64,000 nt of DNA. It comes from Nymphaea colorata (Eukaryota; Streptophyta; Magnoliopsida; Nymphaeales; Nymphaeaceae). A model generated the notes under the pieces. The model had not been told where the DNA came from. It was given only the letters and a program-made list of their open reading frames with translations, and did not search any database. Both the position numbers and the translations under genes were made by a program. The stretch is taken from positions 20,458,802 to 20,522,801 of the forward strand of contig NC_045145.1 in assembly GCF_008831285.2 (NCBI RefSeq). The letters are read 5' to 3'. Of the stretch, positions 24,335 through 36,507 are shown one piece after another (within the stretch, counting starts at the first letter, position 1; every line of letters starts with the position of its first letter).

Positions 24335-24559
24335 TTAGCTCCTGCACCTTCTCTTTCTGCCCTTCTGCTGCTTCTTTTTGCCTCTCTTCTTCTCTTTACC
24401 AGCTCCATGGTTATGGACTTCCACCCGGGAAGCAGCTTCATCCTTCCTCAAAATATGCTTCACATTTAACACGCCATTTCTGAAATTACCTTGGCTAATT
24501 TTAAGCACTTGATCTTCTGGCCTGTTTTTCTGGCTTTTGCTAGTATATTTCCAAGGAAT
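24335..24559 (-). CDS. Putative C-terminal exon of an unrecognised lysine-rich protein
   Basis: After a possible acceptor (TTGATCAG|ATTCC) the minus strand is open for 74 codons to a TAA. It begins IPWKYTSKSQKNRPEDQVLK, continues through RNGVLNVKHILRKDEAASR and ends in the strongly basic GKEKKRGKKKQQKGRKRRC-RS. Basic tails like this occur in nucleolar and chromatin proteins, but I do not recognise the family and assign no function. Upstream on the same strand are more exon-like pieces: near 25220-25310, 25375-25445 and 25670-25780, and 26330-26447. The last of these reads SDMYVNQTSRKLIDNMDNKE followed by KKSFKKLLKDVELL. I could not join them in phase, so this is either a gene I cannot resolve or a decaying one. 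Confidence 0.35.
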   Translation of the reverse strand: MPWKYTSKSQKNRPEDQVLKISQGNFRNGVLNVKHILRKDEAASRVEVHNHGAGKEKKRGKKKQQKGRKRRCRS

Positions 24560-24853
24560 CTGATCAACAACACCCAGGAAGAAGCATGGAGGAAGGTAAA
24601 ATTTAGAGAGAGAGAGAGAGAGCCCACACCCAAGTCAATGACCTCATTCTCAACTCAATAGGCACCATATACACGTCGCACTTGGAAGGGTGATGTACCC
24701 GTGTCAACAAGGCTGGACAAAAGTGTCCGGTGTGGGACATAGCAAATTGGTAGCTGCTACTCTTTTTGTTACTTTTATGTATTGGAGTTTTGTTATCTTA
24801 TATTTATAAAAATGAGAAATGAATAAATTGTTGTTTGCTTAATTTTTGTCTAC

Positions 24854-24899
<46 letters not shown>

Positions 24900-27800
24900 C
24901 AATGTTCCTGCATCCAGTTATTTTGACAGATAGCGATCATTCTAACTGTATTTATCACGACAGGATCTAAGATCCAAGGTACTTATAATTTGACAAGCCT
25001 TTTCACACATCCTACTCACAGTATCCTAAGATTTTCTGCTAAACAGACCCCATGAGGATCACACAGACACAGACACAACTCTTACTTTTTAACAATCAAA
25101 TCATTTGATAAGCAGCCCAATATGGGCATGAAAGGCCACGTAAATCTGTTGCACACTAGCCAAGTTTTGTGTGTGTGTGTGCATGTGCACATATATATCT
25201 TTGGTGTATAAATACCTCCTGAAATAATTTTTGCTCTTTTTCCTGCCTTTTTTTCATGATGTCCCTCCCCCCCAAATGATAGGCATCTTGCAGTTCTTTT
25301 TAGCCTGTCATGAATAAGCAAACATCAGTATATAATAATGTCAGACCTCCATAAACATGATCGCATGATTTAACCTACAAAGGGATGACTATTCACCTTT
25401 CCACCTAAGGAAACCACATTTTGGTCTTCTATCTTCTTCCTTTCTTTCCAATTCATTTGTGAAGATCCTAAAAGAACCTCACATATGTTAGGCACAGGAG
25501 ATATTTGAAATTACACTTGATAAGACATAGAACAGTAGTAATTTGTGCAGATACACACAACAAAATCACACACACAAAAGGAAAAATACACAATAATGTC
25601 TACTTACTATCATTTGCTAGAAAAAGTAGATAACAGTATTGATGTGAAGTCATGACAATGGTATCAATGTGGTTTCATTTGATTCACGAAGCATTGCTTG
25701 CACTGCAAGATGAACCATCAGTTTTGCAAACCAACATCCTTAGTTTCTGCATTTCAGTTTTGAGTGCACAGACTCGTGTTAACTTGGAAAAGGCTCATAA
25801 GTTATTTTCATTTCTTGGTGTGATCAAATTAACTTCATCAATAATTTATTGATTTACTTCAGGCAGCATGCAAGAAGTCTCCTTACATATACCGGACAAA
25901 ATTTTTGTGGTCAGAATGAAGATGCTTAAGATCTCAAAAAGGAAAAAGTTGGCCATCAAGCTGATAGTGAAATTTGGTTTGTCACTCTCGTGAACTTCTG
26001 CAAAGTTAAGAATGCAGTATATTTCCACTCAACAGCATATAGATGTTGCTGGACCGGTAGGCTTTTCAGCTAGTTGCCGTTAAAGATGACCAAGAACAAT
26101 TTCCAACATATTTACCAGTAAATTTTAGCCACATGTCGGTTGAAAAGTTTCAGTAGCATACTGAAAACTAACAGAAAATGCTTCATAATACATTTACAAA
26201 TTAATGAAGAGAGGACAAATACAATGTGAAAGTTGGTGTTTATTGTCATGACGCTGAAAAAGCATGGTCAACCAAAGAAGGAAGTAACTGTTCCTGTAAG
26301 AAACAAAACACAGACAAGGTGCTTATTTAAGAGCTCAACATCCTTTAATAGCTTTTTGAAGGACTTCTTTTCTTCCTTGTTGTCCATGTTATCTATCAGC
26401 TTTCTTGATGTTTGGTTCACGTACATATCACTGATCCTACCTGACTAAACAGTGTACGCTCTAAGAACAAACAGTGAAAAATATAATATCAATAAAAATA
26501 ATGAAAAATAAAAAAAGAACTATGGTTACAAGTTGTATAGTCCATGATCAACGTTCAAAGTGTCTACTATTAACTATTCAACACGTGATTTTTATTAGTT
26601 AGTTGCATAGAGGAAATAAAATGCATTGCTGACACAGTGACTAGCAATAGTCTGAAATCTGAAGAACAACTACAAGAACTTACAAAAAAATTTACAAGAG
26701 CATATATATACACACACACATGTGGGATCATCCTCCAATTGACCTATCCTAGCAAAACCTTCTAAAAAGTAAGATAATAACCTATTTTCCTAAAATCACT
26801 TTCCTTAACAAAGTTCAGTTGCGCAAGCATCTCAGAAGCATAATAACATTGTGAAGGTCATCTCATCTCATGATAAATTGTTTCCCATGAAAACTGTTTT
26901 ACTAAAACCTCCATTATTGCACAAAAGTAACATTCACAAATGAACAACCAAAACTGGAAAAACCAAGATTGAGATGTCAATATAAACTAAAGGCCGATAG
27001 ATGAGAGAAAGAGAAGAGAGAGAGAGAGATGCTTTGAATGAAGGCGACAATAATCCTCACAAGTAAATATTTGAATGTCCATTTGCATGTCACACACTGT
27101 ACCCAACCATGATAACTGATAAAAATATTATGTATTGGAGAAAGAAGTTGCTTTATGAGTAATATGGTTCTTTTCATTCATTATTCACATTCAGGTATAT
27201 GCGTCTGTAAGATGTCATTGCTCATCTGAATAATCTTGAACATTGAGAGGTTTTTGATGGCAGGTTCAGTAACTGTGTTAGTGAACATCCATAATATTTA
27301 CCTAAAATTCGTTCTTACTAGGTACTATAACGACCATATTCTTGGATATATTCCTTTACATCAAACTTTGGTCATTCTCAATGTTTCCTCCCTGAAATCT
27401 TCAACACTAAAATCATCATTATCACCACCCACAATCTTTTTAACTTGAAACCATAGAACACTCGACATTTATGTCTCCACCTATTCACTAGGAGTAATAA
27501 TTTTTCCTATTAAATTACACTTCTCAATCTTCATATGCCTCTTAACCATGCATATTGTCGCTCAATTACAGTTTTACAAGTCACACAGTCCTCATTGCTC
27601 CATTTTAAATGCTTTTTCATTTAAAGGAAATAAACAATTATATATGCATATTACTTGATCAGACATCCCATGGTAAACAGTGGCTGACTGGAACTTGATT
27701 TCAGAACGTTTTACCACAAGGCTAGCTAGGTTAAACATCTTTTAGTTCCTAATTGTTGATAAGATAATTGCAGACATTCTATGAACATTTGAAAAAAAAA

Positions 27801-28159
27801 AAGGAAAACTAGAATAGAGCTGTACGTCCTCCCAAGTATCCAATAATAGTCGTCCCATGCCTCAATGCAAACTATGCTATTCATTACTGTGAAGATGGAC
27901 TGTCGAATGATCAACTATTGTGCAAATTGTAGGTAAAGCTTCCTCCAAACTCTTTAAGATACAAGTGTAAAGAGATAAGAAAGCTACAAGCTATTCAGTT
28001 ATTTATTGTAGCACATAATTTCAACCGTCGAAGGTATTGGACTCAAAGTTAGTTTGCTCAGGCACAAAACCTTAAAACCACGACAGGACATAAACAAGAG
28101 GAAAGCATAATCAGGTTTCTCACTTTTAAAGTTTATATTTGCACTTCAAAGCAGCCTAC
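24560..28159. other. Region with unjoined exon-like pieces, minus strand
   Basis: Mostly AT-rich non-coding sequence. Coding-like minus-strand fragments are VGGDNDDFSVEDFREETLRM (near 27430-27360), followed one base out of frame by FDVKEYIQEYGRYS, AIKNLSMFKIIQMSND (near 27260), and the pieces at 26330-26447 and 25220-25780. Missing donors and frame slips suggest decay. A microsatellite at 24853-24897 and GA-rich tracts near 27010 are also present. Confidence 0.35.
24853..24897. repeat. Compound (AT)(GT) microsatellite
   Basis: An AT run (24853-24869) is followed directly by a GT run (24870-24897). Confidence 0.93.
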
Positions 28160-28420
28160 AGCTGGAGCTAGATAGAAGCATAAAGTGATGGCCCACCAGT
28201 AAAATGATGACCGCTGAATCCAGACACTTGACTGAGAAAAATGCTAACAAGTTCCTTCGTCAAAAACAATCCCTTACGTTCATAGTGCCTTCACATGGCC
28301 CATGTCACCACATGCTTCTGAGTCATTTCAACAAACAATTTATGTGCCACAATAAATGCCCCAGATTCCATGCAGCGAGAAATAAAAGACTTCCCAAGAC
28401 AATGAACAGGCATCCGTCAA
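28160..28420 (-). pseudogene. Pentatricopeptide-repeat (PPR) gene fragment
   Basis: The minus strand from about 28410 reads VHCLGKSFISRCMESGAF then AHKLFVEMTQKHVVTW. This matches the PPR pattern of a helix pair with GxxxxAxxLFxEMxxxxVVTW. After a stop and a frame change it continues with FSQVSGFSGHHFTGG, resembling the next motif. Plant PPR proteins bind organellar RNA. Only one to two degenerate motifs remain, interrupted by stops, so this is a dead fragment. The family call is based on pattern only. Confidence 0.4.
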
Positions 28421-28518
28421 AGACGTGCCATGCCGATCTCCACCCAAGGCAGTGACCAAGTAGGTGGTGGAGAGAGAGTGTGAAAGAGATGTGAGCCATT
28501 AGGGGAAAAGAGAGACCA

Positions 28519-28562
28519 ATATATATATATATATATAGAAAGAGAGAGAGAGAGAGAGAGAG
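28519..28562. repeat. Compound (AT)(GA) microsatellite
   Basis: An AT run (28519-28537) is followed almost at once by a GA run (28540-28562). It is the reverse-complement form of the CT/AT type seen elsewhere in the window. Confidence 0.93.
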
Positions 28563-29905
28563 GCCTGCACGAAAGGAAAGAGCAACGTTGTTATATGATG
28601 AAGCGAGGCAAGGTGTGGTGTGTCTCCTAAGACGAGGCATAGGCCCTGAGGCATTGAAGTGTAGGTTTCACGAACAAAATTGTGAAATACATGATATCTA
28701 TAAAAATAATGAGAAAATTGAAAAAGAACTAAATAAAAACATGAATTGTTCATATCCATGAATGAAGTCTCGCGTGATCCGGTCACCTAAAGTTTACCCT
28801 TCTGCGGAAGCTCAAATAACCAACATTAAACTAGGTGATTAAACTAGCGAATATGCAATGTTGAGATCCAATAGTAGCTTTCCTCATCTATCTGATTAGT
28901 TAATACTTTAGATTCATATTCAATATGAATGTAAACCATTTAGCTTGGCAAGTAAGTTTAAGACATCAGATTACGATAACACATTCTCTCAGATCAATCA
29001 CGAGTTCAAGTATAACTTTAAGCACATACCTCTTGCATCTGCTCCAGCATAAATCTTTTTTTCCGCTTGAATATGCTGGTGGTTTTTACTTAAAACTGCC
29101 TTTCCGACAGCATTATATCAAAGATTTTGAAATATTTAATAGTTTATAAGTATTGCAGATGAGAAGAAAAGCATTCTTTTCTTTTATTAAAACAACAAAC
29201 GTTTGAGAGCACCTATTTCATCCAATTTTTACTAGTTCAATAAATTCACTACATTCAACGATTTTAGCCAACATTTACTAAATTCCACTGTTTCATCCAG
29301 GATCGTCAAATAAATCCAACATTCACCGATTTCATCTAACATTAGCTAAATTATACCATGCTGCAGCCATGAGAAAAAGGTAAACAAAACAAAAATATGC
29401 CAACCAAAAATATGGGACAGATGCGCTAAGAAGAAAACAGACAGAGAGGGAGAGGCGAGGGCTGCCAGCTGACCGTTGCAGGGCTGGCGGCCCTCGTTTA
29501 GAGAGGGAGACGTAAGCGATGGAGCGCCAGGGAGATTCGCCGAGAATTGCAGGCGGGGAAAAGGGGCTCTCTGCAGACGAAAAGGAGAGAGTTGGAAAAA
29601 TAGAGGGAGAGAAGGAGATTTTACGAGGTTGAAGCCATGCAGTTTAAAAAAATATAACATACAACTCAAATGTCTTGCCTGAGAAACTGGGCCCACAGAA
29701 AATCGTCCCTTGTCTGTTAAGATTCGTGCGAGAAGAACAAATGCACTTTCCCAAGTAAAATGATAAATTTTCGCGGGAAAATTCGCGAAACAAACGGCAC
29801 CTTAGGGTTTTATGTCGCATCTGGGCGGTGCGCAAAACCCCTTTCCCTCCCTTTAGTTTGCGCTTTAAAGACCGATCCCTTGGGCTCGAATCATCAAAAA
29901 GAGCC
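28563..29905. other. Spacer and 5' region of the PDCD2-like gene
   Basis: An AT-rich tract (28650-29400) with degenerate ACATT/CTAAATT-like repeats is followed by a more GC-rich stretch (29430-29900) that likely holds the promoter and leader of the PDCD2-like gene. A 38-codon plus-strand frame starts at about 29519 (MERQGDSPRIAGGEKG) and could be an upstream reading frame if transcription starts earlier. It has no recognisable domain. Confidence 0.4.
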
Positions 29906-32900
29906 ATGGAAGGAGTGATTTTGGGCATGCCGGGACCATGGGCTGACGACAACCATGAATCTTCCGGTCACTGCACCACGAAAATCGGTGGACTACCCGT
30001 ACGTTCTCCCTCCCTCCCTTCCTCTCTCTCTCGTGTTTGTTTTGAGGATTAACCGTTGTTGGTCTTTTTCTACTTATCAGGATTGGCCTCTTCCAAGACA
30101 AAGCATAAGGGATGAGCTTCTAAAATGTAGCGTATGCAGTGGCCATCTTTCACTTGTTGCTCAGGTTTCACCATCAATCCGTCACTCGTGTTCTTTGTTT
30201 TTAATTTATCAAAATATGCAGTCTTGGTCAGTCATGTTTGAGTTACATATTGCTAGAGCTAGCATTAGCTGTGTAGGTGTACGCGCCAATTGGAAGCAGC
30301 GATCTGAATTTTGATGAGCGTGTACTCTTTGTGTTGGCCTGTTCATCGCCAAATTGCGGGAGCAACCCACTGAGGTAAGCACTGCAAAAATTGTTTCCTA
30401 TTAGCTCGGTTGGTGATTTTTGCATGGAAATTTATTGTGAGTTTTTGTGGAATTGGGTGAATTTCATAGTTGGCGAACTCTTCGTGTTCAAAAGACCAAC
30501 TCTGAGACTGGGACTACAAAGACGGTCAGCAACAGTCGAGCCTCAGCATCGACCAACAGTGACCAGCTAGGGGAGGATACATGGAGCTTTGATGGTGATG
30601 ATGATGATGATGGATGTGATGGTTTGAATTTGAGTATGGCTGAGTTAGGCAAGGCGCTAGCAGAAGCGGCCGCTGTAGCTTCTCGTGGGGAGAGAAGGAG
30701 AGATGCCAAGGATCGTGACGAACTCCATGAGAAGCCGGGAAAGAGAGTGACTGATCCCTGCCTTCGGGGTACTTGGTCTATACGATCTTGCGAAATTTTT
30801 CTATTCAAGTTTCATTTTTAAGTGCATCTCTCTCACGTAGATTTTTTTTTTAACGGGCATTATGTTTTTCTGTAGAATGTTATGTTCCAGTGAAATGCAT
30901 TTGTTTCTTTGTTACTGATGACTATGACTATAAATTCCAGTTTGTACTGATGGCGTGCCCTTCATTTTGGTGTCTCAAAGCTGATCGTACCATAGAATCT
31001 ATCAAAATTGGATTAGGTATAGGAAATTTAACATTCTCTTGTCTCCTAATTAATGGAATTGGGGAAGTGGAGAACAGTAGGGATCCCTTGCATAAAAGAA
31101 AAACTAAATACACACACCATGTTGGTTGTGCCTGATTTCAGGGATTTGATTCTGTCTAATGAGAGAGGATCTAGTATAGGCTCAAGTACAGTAGTGCCCC
31201 CATCGTGACTGAGTTTCGTCTAGGTGGGATGAGACTATCTAGATCCTCTCCTCTCTGATGCTTTCTGCAAGTAACTTGTTAAACTGACTAAATGCTATTG
31301 TTTGGTACCAGCCATGAGGCATGCACATTAGTTGTTCATCACACATATGACATTTTTATTTGACATTCAGTTTATGAATATATAACATGGACATATTCAA
31401 GTGTGGTTTAGACTTTAGAGAAAAGTAATTTTGAAAAATTATCATAAATGGAATGAGCATCCTGCCATCCCACTCATTTTCTTTTGTTGTTGTCTCTATT
31501 TATAAACAGTATTGAGACATCTATCATTTATGAACTTTTTCTGCTTTACACGGAAGAAGATGTAATAAATATTTCACTATATAGCACACCATCTTTCTTT
31601 GAAGAGGAAATTTTGATACCCTTTTGTCTCGATAATCAAGATAACCACCTCACTCACCCATGAGCTCTTTGGACAAAGTCATAATCCTCCTTGCCAACGA
31701 GGGAGTATGCCTAATTTTGACCCCAAGAAAAGGGGAGAAGTACATGGGAATTTCAAGCTCATAATGTTCCTTTGACTTGTTGATTGTAAGTCTTCCTTAT
31801 GAGGCGAGTGGAGAGCCCTTATGGCTGGTAGGAAAAATGTCGATTATGAAGAAATGATTGGAAGCTACACTTCTGCTTATTTGACAAAGCCTTTTTATGG
31901 AAAAATTTTGCTAACAGAAAAGGCATTTGGCTGAAGCGCAGAACTAAGGGAGGTTGAGGATAAACTGAGTATGTTAGTAGACACATCAAATCAAGTACTT
32001 TTTTCTTAGAGTAATATTTTTTTTGTTGACTTGTTCATTGATTTGATATAATGGAAAGAATCAAGTAAAAGTCCATCTTTCTTTGAATTTCCTCAATCAA
32101 AGATCCTTCAATTGTCAAACTGACTTGTACTCATGTGAATGTAGAAGTTGTGATGCATTACCTGTCAATTCTTGTTGCCATACACTATTGAGGTCTATGC
32201 TTGCACCATTTTCTTTCTAATGATTTATCTTGCATTGAAATTATGGCCTGCTTACCATCAAAGTGGATGCTGCATTTTCCATTAATTTTTGTTAAAATAT
32301 TCCCATTGTCAAGATTTAGATTTTCTGTCCGATTAATTCTGACCGTTGGTGCAGTGATGCCTTGCTTCTATATCTATATTGAGAAAGAGTCAACCTTGCA
32401 GAATGTCAGTTGTATTTCTGCTGCATGTTCCATTTCTACGAAGGGAAGTGGGCATTTTGATTCTGCTGAAGACAAGGATTCATGGGAGGCAGAGGATTAT
32501 GAATATGATAGAGCCTTGGATGTTGATAGGACATATATGAAATTCAAGAAGCGGTTGGATCTCTATCCAGAGCAATGCTTGAGGTACACATTGTTCCCAA
32601 TCTTTTAATAGTCTGTTAGATGGTTATAAGAGATGTCAAAAATAAATGATGTATTTTGTTCTCCTCCCTATTTAATTCTCGACTGTCTGATCATGCATTT
32701 CTGTTTTCTTTTTCTGGTGTCAGTATTAATGAGCACCGCATTTAATTTGCATGTGCTTCTGGCATGTACAAGTGTGTTTAATTTATTCTTAGTTGTGTAG
32801 GACATATATTCTGCAGCTTTGGCATCAATGACCAAGCAGCTAACTCGTGTATGCTCCTAACCTGCAGTAGTGAGTAACTTGTTCTTGATGTGTGAGAGAG

Positions 32901-34081
32901 AAGGAGCACTTACACTTTAAGGTGATAAAGTAATTTTTTTTGTCTCAGTAAAGTTATTCTGTGTGCAAATTACGTGAAATGTTTTCTTACCTTGTTTGCT
33001 TTTAGCTTGCAAATTTGAAAAGTTGTATGCCATATAGAATAAACTAATGCGTAATAGATCTCAATATGTTGCTGTTGAAATTTGGCATTAGTTGTCGGTG
33101 TGTGGAAGAACTTCAGGAGGTATATTTACAATCCAAAAGCTTTGAGGATCATTGTTCTTGGAGCTAGAGTAGGCCTGCCTATATTGCACTTTGGTTAATG
33201 CTGATAAGTGAAAGTTTCTTCAATAATGTGTGATGCTGATGCTTGCTTCCCCTTTCTGCTATTAGGATCCAATGGTGACAACATGTATTTTCCATGACAG
33301 ACAAACATGAACGACTTCTATGATTAGTTTTTATGGGAAAAGCACATTAGATGCTTAAATATTAATGTTGTAATTGTGGACCTTGGGATCAGTGCATTTA
33401 AGAGGAAGAGGATCAACCATTCCTTTTCTGTTACAATGCAAGGGTCTTTATTCTTAAACTACTTTATGTCCCTTCCACTTGGAACCAACTCGATTCTATT
33501 TTCTCCATACAGTCGCAAGATCTAGCTCCAGACTTTTCACTTTGCATAATTGAAAATCTGATAGCTGCTTGTCCAGGTACTCTTGTGGTGGAAAGCCTCT
33601 ATTGGCTTCAGATCAATTGCAAGAACCTGGCTGTTGTTCTCTTTGTGGTGGGTCTCGGCATTATGAAATGCAGCTAATGCCACCTCTTCTGTATTTTCTG
33701 AAAGAAGGCAGTGAGGCTTCTGGGGCTGTGTGCCCAACAGAATACTGGAACTGGATGACTGTAATCGTCTATACGTGTTCAAAGGTATGTTGACATGCGT
33801 TCATCATGTGTAAGAATTAGGTAAAGGCCATGCTGGATTCCACAGTTATGTCCACCTGCTCTTCTTTTGAATTTTTGGCTATGCCTTGGCCACAAATGCC
33901 ATGACTCACATAGCTTAGCGCATTCAATGATGGGAAACCTTGTTTATTTCTGCAGAGTTGCTTCCAGCATGCTCATCTGGTAGACCATGAAGATGAACAG
34001 TGGATTGTGGTGGAGGAGGCTACGTTGATACAGTATGAAGGCTCATTACAGGGTTCTGCTCGATTGGTTGGCCTTACGTAA
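29906..34081 (+). CDS. PDCD2-like protein (programmed cell death 2 family), seven exons
   Basis: Exons at 29906-29998, 30081-30164, 30277-30374, 30470-30768, 32355-32583, 33577-33784 and 33956-34081 join in phase to 378 residues. The N-terminus [15 protein letters not shown] leads into GGLPDWPLP and a cysteine pair, [20 protein letters not shown] (Cys47/Cys50), then [12 protein letters not shown]. An acidic Asp-rich linker follows (about 140-150). The C-terminal PDCD2_C domain begins near [11 protein letters not shown] and contains the [26 protein letters not shown] and [13 protein letters not shown] elements. Known PDCD2 family members chaperone nascent ribosomal protein uS5 and support 40S biogenesis and cell proliferation; applying that role here is inference. 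The intron from 30769 to 32354 is long and has a small foldback near 31160-31255. The exon 4 donor (CGGG|GTACTT) is the weakest junction. Confidence 0.92.
31158..31255. repeat. Small foldback (inverted repeat) in PDCD2-like intron 4
   Basis: GAGAGGATCTAG near 31162 is matched by its reverse complement CTAGATCCTCTC near 31238, enclosing about 65 bases. It is consistent with a small MITE or a local stem. Confidence 0.45.
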
Positions 34082-36507
34082 GAATGTGTGAGGCAGAGAG
34101 CTTATTTGTATAAATTTGTGATCATAATTCTAATGACTTAATTTTTTATAAGAAATTTTTTCCAAGGGATACCATATGCATTTCGAGAAGAAACCAAGAT
34201 AATTAACCCTGGGAAAATGCTAATAATCGTTGACATGTGTATGTTATTGTCATGAGAGTGGGAGAAGAGATAAGAAGGATTATTCATCTAATCAGTGCTT
34301 GAAGTTCATCTGATCATCTAAAATGAGAAATTCTCCCGTTATGCCTGGTTCAGCTGGATCCAGTGAGCTAAAGATGTAGCACAAACAAGTATTGCAACTG
34401 AATTGGTTTGCCCGCTTACAAGGTTGCCACCTTGTACTCATTAAGAGATGGATGGAAGTCCCAGATGTTTCATGACCATACGAATACGAAGCTGCCCAAA
34501 AGGGTGAGATATAATCTCATCCCCGAGTAAGTGTGATTGATATGTGGGAGCCAGATATTCGTATTTCTAAGTGCAGCTTACCATGGTTATCATAAAGATG
34601 GATTTACTTTATTTTTACAGGTCACTCCAGTAAATGTGACACCCTCTTTCTGTTTTTGAGAGTAGTCTTGTCATTTCATAAAATAGCAACACTTTATTCG
34701 ATCTTGATGGATATAATTTATAAGATTGGTAATTTTTTTTTTGACCTGACATAACTGGTTGGGCATGCATATTCGATACAATTCTCATAAGCATGGTCCC
34801 TAAGCCATATGGATAGGTAGTGGCACCAAGTTAATGGTGCATCGTATCGTTTCTACACCTAGGCCCCAATACATGTCAGCACTTTGGAGGCAAACAGAAT
34901 GATATTGAGAATTTATACCTCCTGAACAATAAATAGGGCTGCACATGAGCCGAGTGAGTTTCAGTTGAGCCAGAGTGAGTTTCAGTTGAGCCAGCTCGAG
35001 CTTGACTTGACTTAGAAGACACGATCTCGATCTGCTTGAGCCCAACTCGACGATACAATGTGGAGCTCGAACTCAACTCGTTTAACTCATTAATGTTATG
35101 TCTTGTCTCCTTTTACTCGTTTAACTTGATTAACTCGTTTAGTTGCTACTCATTTACTTATTAATTATGTAGTTGAGCCAAATCGAGTTTAAACGAGTCG
35201 AGTTCTTACAATTCGAACTTGACATTTTTAACATTTCGAGCATACATTTGAACTCAAGATCGTCTTGTTTATAAACAAGTTGAGTTCGAGACTAGTTTTA
35301 ACGAAAGAGTTCAAGTTGAGCTCGAGCCGACTCGACTCATTGTGCAGCCTCAGCGATAAAGTCCCTTGTCTTGAGGTAGGTTTTCCTAAGTGCAATTTAC
35401 AAATCCCCTTTTAATAACAGTATGGAGTAGATGTCAATAGAGTGATAAAGCCGATGAATCATAGTGCTGTACTGTCTGAAACACTGTTCAGGACATTTTC
35501 TACCATATGAAAGTAGCACTTTTTTCGTTTGTTCGTTATGTTTTTTCGTCCAAGGTTTGTTTTATATGAACAATATGTTAAGATAAGGTTCTATGCTTTG
35601 ATCGATGGACAGTTTAGACACATTTCGCTGACAGTATAAATAAATGATTCCAGTGAAAGAAAGTAGAATATATTTTTTTAGTTAGTTTTGATCTATAAAC
35701 AAGATTTCATCGAAACAAAACATAACTGGTAGCAACTTCAAAAATTTTCTACATCACGAAATCTTACTTTTAGATCTAAGATAGATCGATCGATCTCACA
35801 AGTGAAGATCATCCATGCACTTTCACTTAATATGCTTCACGTCGGAGGAACTTATATTGCTCAAGCCCATCTCCATGCTACAAAGTAAAAGCTAAACGTA
35901 GTGCACCAAATCTCTTGAAGCTTAATGACTACCATTGTGACACAATGAATTATTTTTCAGCCCATCATTTGGAACTTGATGCTTCAAATATAATGAACTG
36001 TTTTTCAACCATTTTTACTTATATTAAAAAAAAATAATTCTGCATAAGACATTTGAGTACTTGTTTAAGCTAACAACCTTAGTTTGAAAATGGAAAACCG
36101 TGATACTTTTCTTAACATAGTTTTCAAGAAATCGACCGGCAAAAAGGAAAAAGCCATTTGTTGGGTTTTCTTACGTAATTTTCGTAAAGTAAAAAAAAAA
36201 AAAAGGTTTATGGTTTTTTTTTCAAGGCGTGGGATGCTCATCCGACGTGGACAGAATCGGTTGATGTGGCACTTCATTTTTCCCATGGTCCGATCTCGCT
36301 GATCCTCCTCTTCTTCTTCTTCCTCTTCTTCTTCCGCTGCTCTTAAATTCCCTCTCAGTTACTCAAGTTTGAGTCTTGACTGCGATTTACTCTTCTCGCC
36401 AGCGTCAACCGAAACGAATAAAGAAGATTAAAACCAGGAAGGAACCTACGAACCCTAACGCATCCGGAGGTGAAGGAGTTCGCTGTCTCTCCCCCTTTCT
36501 CTCTGCC
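34082..36507. other. Spacer between PDCD2-like and cytochrome b561 genes
   Basis: It contains the hAT-like element at 34934-35352 and otherwise AT-rich sequence. The last 200 bases before 36508 are GC-rich with CTT-rich runs and probably form the promoter and leader of the b561 gene. A 14-base A run lies near 36190. Confidence 0.5.
34934..35352. mobile_element. Non-autonomous hAT-like element
   Basis: The left end TAGGGCTGCACATGAGCC and the right end, reverse complemented, TGAGGCTGCACAATGAG, form terminal inverted repeats. Eight-base flanks ACAATAAA (34926-34933) and GCGATAAA (35353-35360) agree at six of eight positions with only A/G changes, fitting an aged 8-bp hAT target duplication. The interior is dense in GAGCTCGA/ACTCG motifs, with two direct copies of GAGTGAGTTTCAGTTGAGCC at the left. 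No transposase is encoded. Confidence 0.7.
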
